A DNA stretch of 64,000 bases. Origin: Gerris lacustris. Taxonomy: Eukaryota > Arthropoda > Insecta > Hemiptera > Gerridae. Below, in pieces: positions 53,410 to 63,425 of the stretch; position 1 is the first letter of the stretch, and every line of letters starts with the position of its first letter. The notes beneath the pieces are model-generated. The model made no database searches, was not told where the DNA came from, and saw only the letters and a program-made list of their open reading frames with translations. The stretch is from the NCBI GenBank assembly GCA_951217055.1, contig OX578286.1, forward strand, positions 31,502,720 through 31,566,719, given 5' to 3'. Made by a program: the position numbers and the translations under genes.

Positions 53410-53500
53410 CTGCGCATGCCCAGTTCGAGATACGCATGTCCAGTGTTTAGATGCGCATGCCCAGTGCCCAGTATGTGAGATGCGCATGCGCCCAGTCTTA
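53410..53500 (+). promoter_or_regulatory. Cluster of four NRF-1-like TGCGCATGC sites
   Basis: TGCGCATGCCCAGT at 53411, ACGCATGTCCAGT at 53432, TGCGCATGCCCAGT at 53452 and TGCGCATGCGCCCAG at 53481. The last contains a perfect palindromic NRF-1 consensus (YGCGCAYGCGC). They could be promoter sites or just a four-unit minisatellite of about 20-29 bp step. Confidence 0.35.
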
Positions 53501-54458
53501 TATGTACCAAATAAATAAGCTTTAGTACTCTTTTTATTTAACCTATTAACTACCCAACACTTAAGAGCATCGGTACTAATAGAGGAGTACTGTTTGTGCC
53601 AAATAACTGTTAAAAATCCAATGAGCTAAATGATATTTTACCGTACGATTAAGGTTTAGAAATAAATTCAATAAAATGTTTTTTTGAAACGTATTTTCAC
53701 AAAAAAATATAAAACGTAAGAGTGACCCTACTCAAAAATAATTTATAGTTTTGAAACCAAGAAACTTTATCTTAAGATTCTACTGAGAAAAGGGGAAACC
53801 AACAGATACGATTCTACCACTCCATGCCGTAGATTAACGACTCGTGGTCTTGGAAATAACATAATATCATGTTATTTCCTAGGCATTTTAGCATTTAGCA
53901 CCTTCCCAGGCATTTTAGTACAGTTTGAAATTCTAAGCAATAAATTCTAATAGTATTGTCTAAAAACTAAAGCACTCATAATTTGAAAACACAAAACATT
54001 TTCCCCGAACACAAACACTGCTGTGACAACCTATTATTTTTTTCCTAAATTACATTCAGTCCTTTTACGATATTGTTAAAAAAGTAATTTATGCTTCGTG
54101 CAAATCATGAACGAATCGAGAAAATAATAAAAACCATTGAAATAAAAAATATAACAATAAAATAACAGGACACTATAATAACCTTCTAAAGTTGATTATA
54201 ATTTCTTCATCCTCTTCCTCCCCATGTATTATAATAATGTACTCGTTCAATACTCTTTCATGAGTAATATTATATAACTCTGATTGTATATGGAATTTTT
54301 GTTTTCCATTCATATTTTCATATATTTATTATTTCTAATAACAAATTATGTTTAAATTTGTTTTAGGTAACAGACATTTCCGATGATATTTTGATGGCAG
54401 TGGTTTTTATCTCACAGACTTCCTTAATAATGGTAAAATTATTCTTATTTAAAATAAT
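53501..54458. other. AT-rich stretch, no gene seen
   Basis: No ORF or RNA. A short duplication, 'CCTAGGCATTTTAG' / 'CCCAGGCATTTTAG', lies at about 53878 and 53906. Confidence 0.45.
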
Positions 54459-55388
54459 TACGTGTGGTGTCGTGGGACACCCGGTAGGAACGAAGTTCCT
54501 TACGCTCTTCATAAAATATAAATTGTAAAATCGCTGTAATAACTACGTATACGTATATATGGTGGAGTTAGAAAAGAAACAAAATTAAAAGTAACTAACT
54601 ATTTGTACTAGTGGAGTTAAGGCAAAATTAAATGAAAATCTTTTTATTATCTTTGAAGCGAGCGTCTTTCAATAAATATGTATTGTATATTGAGAAAAAA
54701 GGTAATGATAAATTTATAGTTAAAGCAGATGGTTGTAGAATGTAGAACGAAAAAGAACTGTCCTCCTAGGCCCCGTCGGCGGCATATTACTCCAATTAAA
54801 TATTAATATAAAAAATATAAATCATTAACTCACAAAAACTTCTGCTTGTATCAGTTTGAAATGTTACATGCTTGTTTCAATTGTACTATAGGTGATGTAT
54901 ACAAAGTTTCATTTAAATCTTAACGTAAGATATCGGTAAAAACGTTGTTTTCTTTATTTTAATCGGTTTGGTCCGCTTTAATAAATTTAGCGATCTTTAT
55001 CACTTCATAGTAGTGTCGGTGTTCGTTTTACTAAAAAAAATTATTTATAAAAGTTGTTTGTCTCATTAAATAGATGAAGTTAGAATTTTTTCACGTCCAA
55101 AAATTCCACTTTTAAATTCGAAGCTTACGTTTACGCGAGCGTTGCGCGTTAACGCTTGGGCGGATAACGTTGTCCAACGAACTTGTCCCTGACATTGGTA
55201 TTATAAACATGTGTACCAAATTTCATCTAAGTCGGTCAACTTTTACACAAGTTATCGCCATCGGTAGATTTCGTGACGGATTTTGCGTGACGGTGATTTT
55301 GTGACGGTGATTTCGTGACGGTGATTTTGGTCGTTTTTTTTTGGATTCACTCCCGGGCTCCAGAACGTGCCATAAGGAACTTCGTTCC
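54459..55388 (+). mobile_element. Family F element, copy 2
   Basis: It starts TACGTGTGGTGTCGTGGGAC. An 18-bp block, GGAACGAAGTTCCTTACG (54487-54504), is inverted with one mismatch at the right end (CATAAGGAACTTCGTTCC, 55371-55388). It includes three tandem 'GTGACGGTGATTTTG'-type units (about 55275-55330) and the 'TTTACGCGAGCGTTGCGCG' segment shared with E. Longer than copy 1 by about 170 bp. No coding. Confidence 0.7.
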
Positions 55389-55402
55389 AAAAAGTAAAAT
55401 AG

Positions 55403-55440
55403 ACTGCCAATTTGTGTGGCACATAGCTTCCCCTTATTGT
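55403..55440 (+). repeat. Family D start fragment
   Basis: AGACTGCCAATTTGTGTGGC and 'ACATAGCTTCCCC', directly after element F. Confidence 0.55.
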
Positions 55441-56464
55441 TACATCTTATTTGTATATTAGATAGATCTGTCCATTTATTACTAAATCATATGTTAATCA
55501 TATGCTTGTATACATTACATTAATTCACCTGCTTGTAAGTGGGTCTAAGCCGTGTAGAAATATATGTTTATAATATCTAATTAAATATTGCCAGGTGTTA
55601 ATGAATATAAACTTAATTAAATTATAACTTTAATTAAAAAGTCTTTAGTTAACTCTTTCAGTAAAATATAATAAAGTATATATATTCTATTCTAATTCAT
55701 ATAAATATGTATAATAAGTTTAGAGCTTATATATTTCACAAGTTTTAGAGGTCAGAGGTGTTTTTATGTCCTTAAATTGTGGTTAACCAAAGTTATACTA
55801 GACCGTGGGCTCTAGTGAGGTGACCGTGGTCTCTAGTGAGGTGACCGTAGTTTAAAATGGTATTTCAATGTATTATAGTTTATTATTGAGCTGTGCGAGG
55901 CCGATCTTTTGGCGGGGAGTCGGTGATACAGTTGCCTGTAACAAGGCCGCACCTGCTGGCCGCTAAATTTTCAACAAAACTCAGAAAACTTTTGTTTTTG
56001 TAGATTTTACTTCCCAACTTTTTCGTACAAAAATTGTTTATTATTTTGTATTTAGTTTATAAATAAAGTTTTGACTTTATTTTCTAAAATTTGACTTTTC
56101 CTGCAATTTACAAACTAAAATTTAAGGGTAAGAAGTTTTTTGTAACTTTCTTCCTACAAATACAGTGCACTAATTGTTTTTCAAACATTTTTGTTTTTAA
56201 GTGTGAAGCCTTAAACTATTTTACCTGGGTAAAATTTAGTTTTCGAGGTAATTGGGAATTTTTGTAATGTTTCCCAACTAGGATATATAAATTTAAGAGT
56301 GCTTTTCCCCTCTTTAAAACTGAAATATATATGAATACCATTTTATTGATCACTTTTTTTGTACAATACGTTGCATAATAAATTAAATTATTGTAATAGT
56401 TATTTTATGATTATTATTATTACAATTTTACAAATATCTTTAGACAAACGCACAAACTTTTTAA
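55441..56464. other. No gene recognised; GC-richer block 55796-55970
   Basis: 55796-55850 has a direct duplication (CTAGTGAGGTGACCGTGG twice, 28 bp apart). 55885-55965 is GC-rich (GAGGCCGATCTTTTGGCGGG, AGGCCGCACCTGCTGGCCGC). No RNA or protein family recognised. The rest is AT-rich. Confidence 0.35.
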
Positions 56465-57112
56465 ATAGACTGCCAATTGGTGTGGCACATAGCTTCCTTG
56501 CATCCTATTACGTACTTCATTGATTTTATGCTTCTACAAGCCATTATTGTCTATTTTATTTAATTGTTTCCCCGTTTGTTTTAATCTGTCAAAATTGTTT
56601 TGAATTTTTACATGAATCGCTTTAGCAAAATTTAAAAAGCGCAGACGGTTCAAATGAATCTAGGGCTATCTGCAGGTTACTTTCGATCTACAATAAAAAT
56701 CAGATAAGTACATTTGAAGCTATTGGTGTAAATAAATGTATGTTTGTGCGCATGTGGAAGAAAAAAAAAAAATGAGCGCAGAAGGTTGGAACTTATATGG
56801 GACCAACAATAAGCTAATTACGACCTACCATAAAAAAAATGAGCGCAGAAGGTTGGAACTTATATGGGACCAACAATGAGCTAATTACGACCTACCATAC
56901 AAATTTCAATAGAATCAGATAAGTAGTTTTTAAGATATGTTGGTTCGCAAAAATTGAGCGACAGACAGACCTAGAGACACGGAACCAAAAATGTTCCCTG
57001 ATGTCTGAAACGGATTTCTGTCTTAGAATTTTTGAAATCGGAGACAAATTTTTTTCGTTTCTCAGTGCGATCACATAGCTTCCGTTATCTTCGGTAAGTT
57101 TGGATGCAAAAT
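56465..57112 (+). repeat. Family D element, full length
   Basis: It starts AGACTGCCAATTGGTGTGGC and ends 'GATCACATAGCTTCCGTTATC...CGGTAAGTTTGGATGC'. There is an internal duplication of a 65-bp piece: 'ATGAGCGCAGAAGGTTGG' to 'CTAATTACGACCTACCATA' occurs twice, at about 56772 and 56840. The 60-codon minus frame is repeat sequence. Confidence 0.7.
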
Positions 57113-57769
57113 CTTAAATCTCGGATATGAAGAAACTTCGTTCGTTCATTAAAATATTGACTTAGCAATAGAGAATGCAGATTTTAATTAATCCTATAAT
57201 CTGAAGTACTGCTTAAATGGAAGATCTATTCGCAGCAAGTCACCTGTTAAATAATATTCATAAGAACTAGCGCTGATTGGTCGAGTTGAAACTGGACTTG
57301 GGGTAATAAAACACTTAAGACTGCGGGAGTGTAATGAAGGGAAGACGAGGATTTAAGATGAAACGGTCGAACGGTTACCAGGGGTTACAGTAGAACCGGA
57401 ATGAATCTTGAGATAACGAGTCCCAATCAACCAACAAGAAGGGTTCTGATTGCACCAACAACTAACGGCTAATAACTCGGGGCACGATCTAACCAGACGC
57501 ATTCCCACTTGACTACCTCCGCATTCAGCCGCTACGCACCGCCACTTACTTCAATACGACTTCAACATAATCATTATTATCAATATAAATATGCTAAGAT
57601 GTTTAGATCTTTGAACACAACATTCTTGATCTTTGTTTAACGAGTTAAATGTTAGAAATTAAAGATTATGAGGGCTCTTGACCAGAAGACGAGTTATAAG
57701 TTAAATGTTAAGCAGGTGGCGCTTTCAGTGGCTTGCACATGCACTATTTGACAATTTTTTAGATTACAG
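57113..57769. other. Unique, partly GC-rich region; no gene recognised
   Basis: 57240-57545 is the longest balanced-composition, apparently single-copy stretch in the last 10 kb. I found no frame with recognisable content on either strand and no tRNA signature. It might be a non-coding exon or an ancient repeat. Confidence 0.3.
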
Positions 57770-58886
57770 AATAGTATATTATGTTACTAGGCTGTGAAGT
57801 GAGTTTTTTCTTTATCGCGGCAATTACATTTACTGTCTCGCTTCGCTTGACAGTAAATATTGCCAAGGTAAAGAAAAAACACTTCACAGTCGCGTAGCAT
57901 ATGCTATTTTTTCCGAGGTAGCAGACAATGAAAAAAACATTAAATATTAATAAATAATCAATATAATAATAACAAATATTAGTATGTACTTAAGATTTAA
58001 AAAAAGAAACCTTAAAAAGAGGTTACACTATAAGAAAAGATAAATAAAACGCATTGACATCTAGTGAAATTAAATCGTACTAAGCATTTCTACAAAGAAT
58101 GCAGCGCTACTAACGGAAGTTATGACAACTGCCAGCAGTACAATAAAAACATTTTTCGTCCTAGGACGTAAAAATGTTTATCTACGATTGATACGAAATA
58201 TAAACATTATATCTCTGTTTAGATGCGTAGAAAGTGATTATTTACGTACTTGTATTCATTGCGCATGCGCGTCTCATAGTTCTCCTTCTTTACCACGAAG
58301 AATTCCTCTTCTTTACCCCGCTAGCGCGGTAAAGAAGAGGAATTCTTCAGCTTTACGCACGATTAGCGAGTTTGTTTACATTTAACAAACTAATTTGCTA
58401 TTCTTTTATTAAAGTAACTGTCTGTGTGTGTATCGAGTTTTTAGTGAAAAACAATGAATGAATCAAGTGACTTTGACGAAAATGTAGAGAATAATACAAC
58501 TCAAGATTAATGCCATCTTTATCAAGAGAAGAGATACGAACTTACATGCAGCAAGTTTATTTTTTCTGTATTAATTTATTATTTAAATCTAACAATCGTA
58601 GATAAAGTACGGTACGCAACTCGTGCGAAAACGGCATTTTGCATTGCTCGTGTGGTTTTACTACCCTCGCTGTCGCTCGGGTGCAAACTCCACACTCGCA
58701 TGCAAAATGCTACTTTCCGCACTCGACGCATAATGTACTATTTTCGTCCTAGGACGTAAAATTTTTTTTCTTTACAGCTAGGAGTAATGAAAAGATTTTT
58801 TAAGTCCACGCAATGAAAAAATGGATTTTAGCTGTTTAGGCTCTAAAGTTTTACTTACTATTTTACAGCCTACCACGGAAAAATAT
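57770..58886 (+). mobile_element. Element C carrying a nested insert
   Basis: The left part (57770-58150) and right part (58762-58886) match 43405-42880 reversed. Left: GGCTGTGAAGTGAG and the palindrome around TCGCTTCGCTTGA. Right: AAGTCCACGCAATGAAAAA to TTTTACAGCCTACCACGG. Between them is the insert described separately. Right after the end, TTTTTTCCATGGTAGCTGTGAAA mirrors the terminus. Confidence 0.7.
58174..58740 (+). mobile_element. Insert in element C bounded by 21-bp direct repeats
   Basis: The same 21-bp sequence, centred on CGTCCTAGGACG, is at 58153-58173 and 58741-58761. The paralogous C copy has it once (reversed, about 43009-43029). The 567-bp insert also exists at 2281-2641. It contains an extra perfect hairpin absent there: arms 58297-58317 and 58328-58348 (GAAGAATTCCTCTTCTTTAC and complement) around CCGCTAGCGC. 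No terminal inverted repeat is evident. A target duplication this long suggests a retroposon-type or recombination mechanism. Confidence 0.65.
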
Positions 58887-59487
58887 ATTTTTTCCATGGT
58901 AGCTGTGAAATTGTTAGATCGCGTGTACCCGTGTTGTCTGATTTTTATGAAATTTGGCTCACATTTTTTAAATCTATATCTTGGACGAATTCGTTAACCA
59001 GTAAACGGCCCAGCCTCTTTAAGATGGCGGTAATTTAAAAGTTTGTTTTGGGATATAAATTTTAAACGGTTTAATTTAATGACGTGAAACTCACGCCGTT
59101 AAATGCAGTTTTACTGCCCAAACGCAATAAATCTTCTCCTAAGTCTCAAACGGTTCCCAAGAGATTATATTTCTATTTTTATTTATTTCTGGAAGAGGAG
59201 GGTGGAAGGAGAAAATATTTTTTTTTTAATTAATAAAATATGTGACGAATACTTAATAGATTACTTAAAAACACAGGCTTTTTGGCAAAAAAATAGCTAG
59301 TTATTCTATACCAGTTTCGCCGATTTTTAATAAAAAAATAAATTCTAAAATGTAGTCCATTTACATATGAATCTAAAGATGTAAGCCGTTTTCCCGGGAA
59401 AAAATCTAGTTTTCGAGATTTTGTTAAAAATCTAAAACAAACAGCAAAGAAACAACCACCTGCTGAACACATTTTAAATAATATGTT
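58887..59487. other. Repeat-like sequence, no gene seen
   Basis: 58920-59060 ('GATTTTTATGAAATTTGGC', 'AAGATGGCGGTAATTT') has the style of the 61200-61560 repeat. A 63-80 codon pair of frames at 59103-59472 is unassigned. Confidence 0.35.
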
Positions 59488-59600
59488 AAATAGGCATCGC
59501 GTGGCTTTATCATTGGAGCGAGCTTAATGCAATAAATTTTTAATATTAAGCAAATAAAAAGTTCATCATGATGAGTTTATAGTTTAAATGGATGATTGGA
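59488..59600 (-). repeat. Family E end fragment
   Basis: 'AGGCATCGCGTGGCTTTATC' and 'ATTGGAGCGAGCTTAATGC' match the E terminus at 12834. Downstream it resembles the 'CATCATGATGAGTTTATAG' part of F. Confidence 0.55.
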
Positions 59601-59939
59601 GTAGACGGTAGTGCCGGGTGGCCTCTCACTTCACTTGCGGAAGGTTCTATAGGAGGGTTCTTGAAGGTGGGTCCTCATAGTCACAGCTAGCGGATCGACG
59701 CGCGTATTCTTTTGTATAGATTACAATATATTCCTGTTTTCTGGGATCTGGGACCAAGATTATATGCGGAAGTTGCTCTGAGTTATCTCATACCGATTTT
59801 TTATAGAATTTTTCTTCTATTTGTTAAAAAAATGGGAAGGACACAAAAAGCGCAATTTTTGTGCAATGGGAAGGACACTTGGCGCAAAGAGTAAAATCCA
59901 ATCTCTCCTGTAATAATTCAATGTATTGATCAAAAGAAG

Positions 59940-59942
<3 letters not shown>
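59601..59942. other. No gene recognised
   Basis: 'AATGGGAAGGACAC' is duplicated at about 59831 and 59867. A 60-codon frame here is unassigned. Confidence 0.35.

Positions 59943-60009
<67 letters not shown>
59943..60009. repeat. (TA)n microsatellite
   Basis: About 33 TA dinucleotides. Confidence 0.9.
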
Positions 60010-60010
<1 letters not shown>

Positions 60011-60680
60011 CTAATTTAAAAACTATAATATTTGTTATTTGTATGTGTATATTTATTTTTTGAGCAATTGAAATAAATAGATTACTAATAAAACATAATA
60101 TAGAAAATGAAATTCTCTGAAAGAAATACATCGGAAAAATAAAATTGACCTTATTATGTGTTTATTTTCTTGTTACTGTTGTAGTATTTGTTGAAAAAAA
60201 TTTTGCAAAGAAAAATATTTTTGTTTGTTTTTCTTTTATTATTAACTTATTTTTTTTTTTTTTTCTCTACTTCTCGATATGGCGAAGGCAATTTCAGAGT
60301 TAAACTTAGAAGGGAATCGAATCTTGCAATTCTTGGGAATAGCTGCTTTGAAGACACAAAAACCCTTCCTTGTAGGACGATACGAACCTTTTTAAGTCCC
60401 CTTCTTTCTCTGTTTTCTGTATTTTTCAATTCTGTGAAACACACCTATTTACATCTTATTACGTAGGTAGCTAGATGAAATGAGTATTCTTAGATTAGTT
60501 TTTCAAGAAGAAGATAGGACTTTAGATACTTACTATGATTTATTAATGGAGAAAGAAAAAGGGAGATAAAAATATTCCCGTTTCTGTAAATCGAACCCCA
60601 AGAACTCTTCATTTACGCTCCACTACTCTTAACTCTAATCTACGATGAAAGAATAATTATCCCTGTAATATCTTTAAAGC
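60010..60680. other. No gene recognised
   Basis: A 92-codon frame at 60188-60466 starts with a low-complexity F/L stretch. Its second half (VKLRRESNLAILGNSCFEDT) is less biased but matches no family I know. Confidence 0.3.
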
Positions 60681-60900
60681 GGTACTTCTTTAGATTGCTA
60701 CTCCCCCATGTTTTTTTTTAGAGTATAAATGGCTAAATAACAGGAATGGTTAGTCCAATGTACTTTGAGACAAAGGAATATCACACTTCTGTTTTTATAA
60801 GGGTAGTAACAGTCTAAAGAAGAACATTCCATACACCTTCTTTAGATTGTTACTCCCCTCTGTCTTTTTTATAAGGGGAGTAGCAAACTATAGAGGTGCC
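60681..60900. mobile_element. Family A MITE, complete
   Basis: The left end is GGTACTTCTTTAGATTGC and the right end AGAGGTGCC after GGGGAGTAGCAAACTAT. It has an internal forward/reverse motif pair around GAACATTCCATACACC. 220 bp, with the same four-motif architecture as 27200-27433. Confidence 0.75.
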
Positions 60901-61199
60901 TATAAGGCTTAAGATTTCGATAAGAAAAAACAAAAAGAATTAGGCAATTTAACTAGATACTGTACTTATCTAGTTAAATTGTGTTTGCATCGGTGTATAT
61001 ATATATAAATATATGCTTTAAAGGGTCGATTTACCAATTCTAGGCACCACCCTTAAGCGTAAATTTCTCCTTATACTGTTTATAATTACAAGGGCTTCTT
61101 ACATTTTGTTTCTTAACACCCCAAACTGTTCCTCTAGGACTTATCTACTAAAATATATTTATTACGAAACAATAAGATTATTTTATTGAACAAGCGAAG
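60901..61199. other. No gene recognised
   Basis: It contains a short palindromic pair, AATTTAACTAGATA...TATCTAGTTAAATT (about 60945-60980). Confidence 0.4.
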
Positions 61200-61560
61200 T
61201 GAGATCTTCAATTTCAGAGACAGGGTACTTTAAAAGTTTGTGTGTGTGTGTATGTAACGAGAACTGGCGCAAACATTGACCAATTTAAACGGAATTTGGC
61301 GCACATGTGGATCTCAGCATTTGTGTCAACTGCATAGTTTTTGAAAATTTTACACTTTTTTTTAAGATGGCAGCCAATGTGGCGTTCGACTAAAGATTTT
61401 AATCAACATGATTTTTTATACAAAAACGTAAAGGTCTTAAAATGTAGAAATAGAATATGTAACTATTAAAATTTAGCATGTAATATTTTCAAGATGGCGG
61501 CCAATATGGTAAATGACTAAGCAAAAAGATTTCTGTCAATATGGCATGATTTACATCACA
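61200..61560 (+). repeat. 'ATGGCGGCCAATATGG' interspersed repeat
   Basis: A (GT)n tract, 'GAGAACTGGCGCAAAC', 'GGAATTTGGCGCACATG' and two AAGATGGC-GCCAAT-TGG motifs about 130 bp apart. This follows the style of the Helitron-linked repeat at 20480-20795, but the copies are too diverged to join. Confidence 0.4.
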
Positions 61561-62708
61561 TTCAAAGTCTTTAAGAAGATATGTACCCACTATTAAAAAT
61601 ATTCATTTAGTACCGGAATTTAGTAAACAAATATGTCTCAAATGTGGATGTTAAAAAAATTTTTATGCTATAAAGCATATCACATCATTTTAAAGCTTTT
61701 TTCAGGTAGATTAAGAATATGTAAGTTTTTCCCTGAAAAATATTTTTTCAGAAGAAATCTCTTCAGATATGTCACAATGTGTATGACTTGCTTATGAAAT
61801 TAAACTCTTTAAAATATCTAAAGCTGCTAATATATTTATATATTTTTTTTTTTTTTTTTTTTTTTAATTAACAACATTTACTTCTTATAAAAACCCTTTT
61901 TTAACTTTTACTCACTTCCAAATGTTTAGAGAAAAAACTTTTTTTGTATACTTTACGAGTATACTGTTTTTGAAGATTCATGTTTTTACTACCTGCAAGA
62001 AGAATTCTTCTGTTTTTTTTTTTTTTTCACTTTCCCTCTTATTAAATTAACTGGTTTTATATTTTTTATTTTCTCCCTCTCATTTATCTCTACCTCTCTG
62101 TTATATTTGTTAAATTCATCAGAATGGATGTAAAATAAAAGAGAGAAAAAAATCATTTAAAAAACAAAAAGAAAACATTGTTAAGATTGGATTTAGGCTT
62201 TAGATTGGCGTATCTCCGACTACAGTTTCTGCTTAGTAGAAACTGTAGAAATCAGATGAATCTTACCCAGCACGTTTATCCCATTATACTGTTCTCTGCG
62301 AGTTTTAAACCTCGCATCCTATTTTGTTTCCACCTCTTCTTCTTCCACTTTAGAAGAAATAGGAGGCTTGAGAAGGTCTAAGACTAGCTAGTTTAGAAGC
62401 TAGAAAATGTGGGATTCCCCAGGGTGATACACTAACTCTTCTTCTTCACCTCTTTTACAAGCCTATTTAGTTTTATTTTATTGTTTTCAAGACTTTATCT
62501 TACAACTTAATTTTTTTCTCCTTTTTTTTTCTTTCTATTTTATTGCACCTAACTTTATTTTATTGTCTTCATTTCTTTTAAAGACTATTGTACTTTGAAT
62601 TAAGATAAACTTTTTGTTTTATGAAGACTTTACTTGTTACACGCTTTTATTTAACTTAACTTGTTTGTGAGGTACTCAAATTTTGGTACTCTTTCCCTTG
62701 ATTACTCT

Positions 62709-62711
<3 letters not shown>
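61561..62711. other. No gene recognised
   Basis: It includes a poly(T) at 61840-61866. A perfect hairpin with 11-bp arms CTACAGTTTCT/AGAAACTGTAG lies at 62219-62247. A 67-codon frame at 62178-62381 crosses it without a known domain. Confidence 0.4.

Positions 62712-62792
<81 letters not shown>
62712..62792. repeat. (TA)n microsatellite
   Basis: About 80 bp of TA. The flanking poly-(IY) frames are artefacts. Confidence 0.95.
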
Positions 62793-62797
<5 letters not shown>

Positions 62798-62874
62798 TAC
62801 GACTCCTCAATCCAGTAATGATTTTATTAGAAATCTTGGGGCACTATGTATCCCTGCAATCCTTAGGGTATGCA

Positions 62875-62963
62875 ATATGCAATACACTACATTCATGAAA
62901 GGGGTCGCGAAAATGTTATGGAGAATTTTATAGGGTCGTGACATTAAAAAGGTTGGGAAACGC
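62875..62963 (-). mobile_element. hAT terminal fragment
   Basis: On the minus strand it starts CAGCGTTTCCCAACC, then TTTTTAATGTCACGACCC and 'TTTTCGCGACCCC'. This is the widespread animal hAT terminus style (CAGxGTTTCTCAACC ... GGGTCGCGACCC). Only this end is present. Confidence 0.65.
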
Positions 62964-63040
62964 TGATATAGGGTGTATTAACAAACACAGCTACGTCTTA
63001 AATCGGCTATATTTCAACCACACCTGGTCATCATTAGACG
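62964..63040 (-). ncRNA. Hammerhead-like motif, Penelope-type repeat (copy 1)
   Basis: On the minus strand: CTAATGAT, a stem-loop GACCAGGTGTGGTT, then GAAA and TATAGCCG, about 40 nt later TTAATACACCCTA. Hammerhead ribozymes have CUGAUGA, stem II, GAAA in this order. Position 3 of the core is mutated (A for G). A companion lies 168 bp away and a third fragment at 10205. Penelope-like retroelements are known to carry hammerheads in their repeats. Stems I and III are not clear here, so this is a relic at best. Confidence 0.4.
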
Positions 63041-63170
63041 TTTTTAATTATGCTTTCGTTGTTTTCACCCATCTTCTTCTTGTTAACTAATCTTGATATG
63101 CTAATTAAATTGGCTTTTTCTTTTCTTTCTGTCCCTATTTTATATGAATATAAATTTTTGGTTAAGTCAT

Positions 63171-63206
63171 CGGCTATATTTCGACCAAACCTGGTCATCA
63201 TCTGGT
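63171..63206 (-). ncRNA. Hammerhead-like motif, Penelope-type repeat (copy 2)
   Basis: On the minus strand: CAGATGAT, a perfect stem-loop GACCAGGTTTGGTC, then GAAATATAGCCGATGAC. The core differs from CUGAUGA at position 2 only. Copy 1 differs at position 3 only, so the inferred ancestor of both has the full CUGAUGA core. Tandem arrangement in the same orientation suits the repeats of Penelope-like elements. Confidence 0.4.
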
Positions 63207-63344
63207 GTTATAATGACCAAAAAAGTGGTTTTTATAAATGTCTGTCGCCTGTGCCGACCAAGCGTGTGGCAGATACGTGTCGGCCCAGATACTACTTCAC
63301 CGATTTTGACGAATTTTGGCATGATAACCTACGAAAACAAATAA
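63207..63344 (+). repeat. Repeat K copy
   Basis: 'CCAAAAAAGTGGTTTTTATAA', 'ATGTCTGTCGCC', 'CACCGATTTTGACGAATTTTGGC' follow 43755-43855. Frames of 105 and 66 codons here are repeat translations. Confidence 0.5.
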
Positions 63345-63425
63345 ATGGAAAATACTGGGCTAAATAATTATGAAACTCGTATATGAGAAAGTTTGTCTGA
63401 GTTTTCTCGGACCAATTTTTTATTT
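63345..63425 (-). repeat. Repeat J fragment
   Basis: Reversed 'GACAATTCAGACAAACTTTC', 'ATAATTATTTAGCCCAGTATTTTCC' and 'TTTGTTTTCGTA' match the end of J at 42030-42110. Confidence 0.55.
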
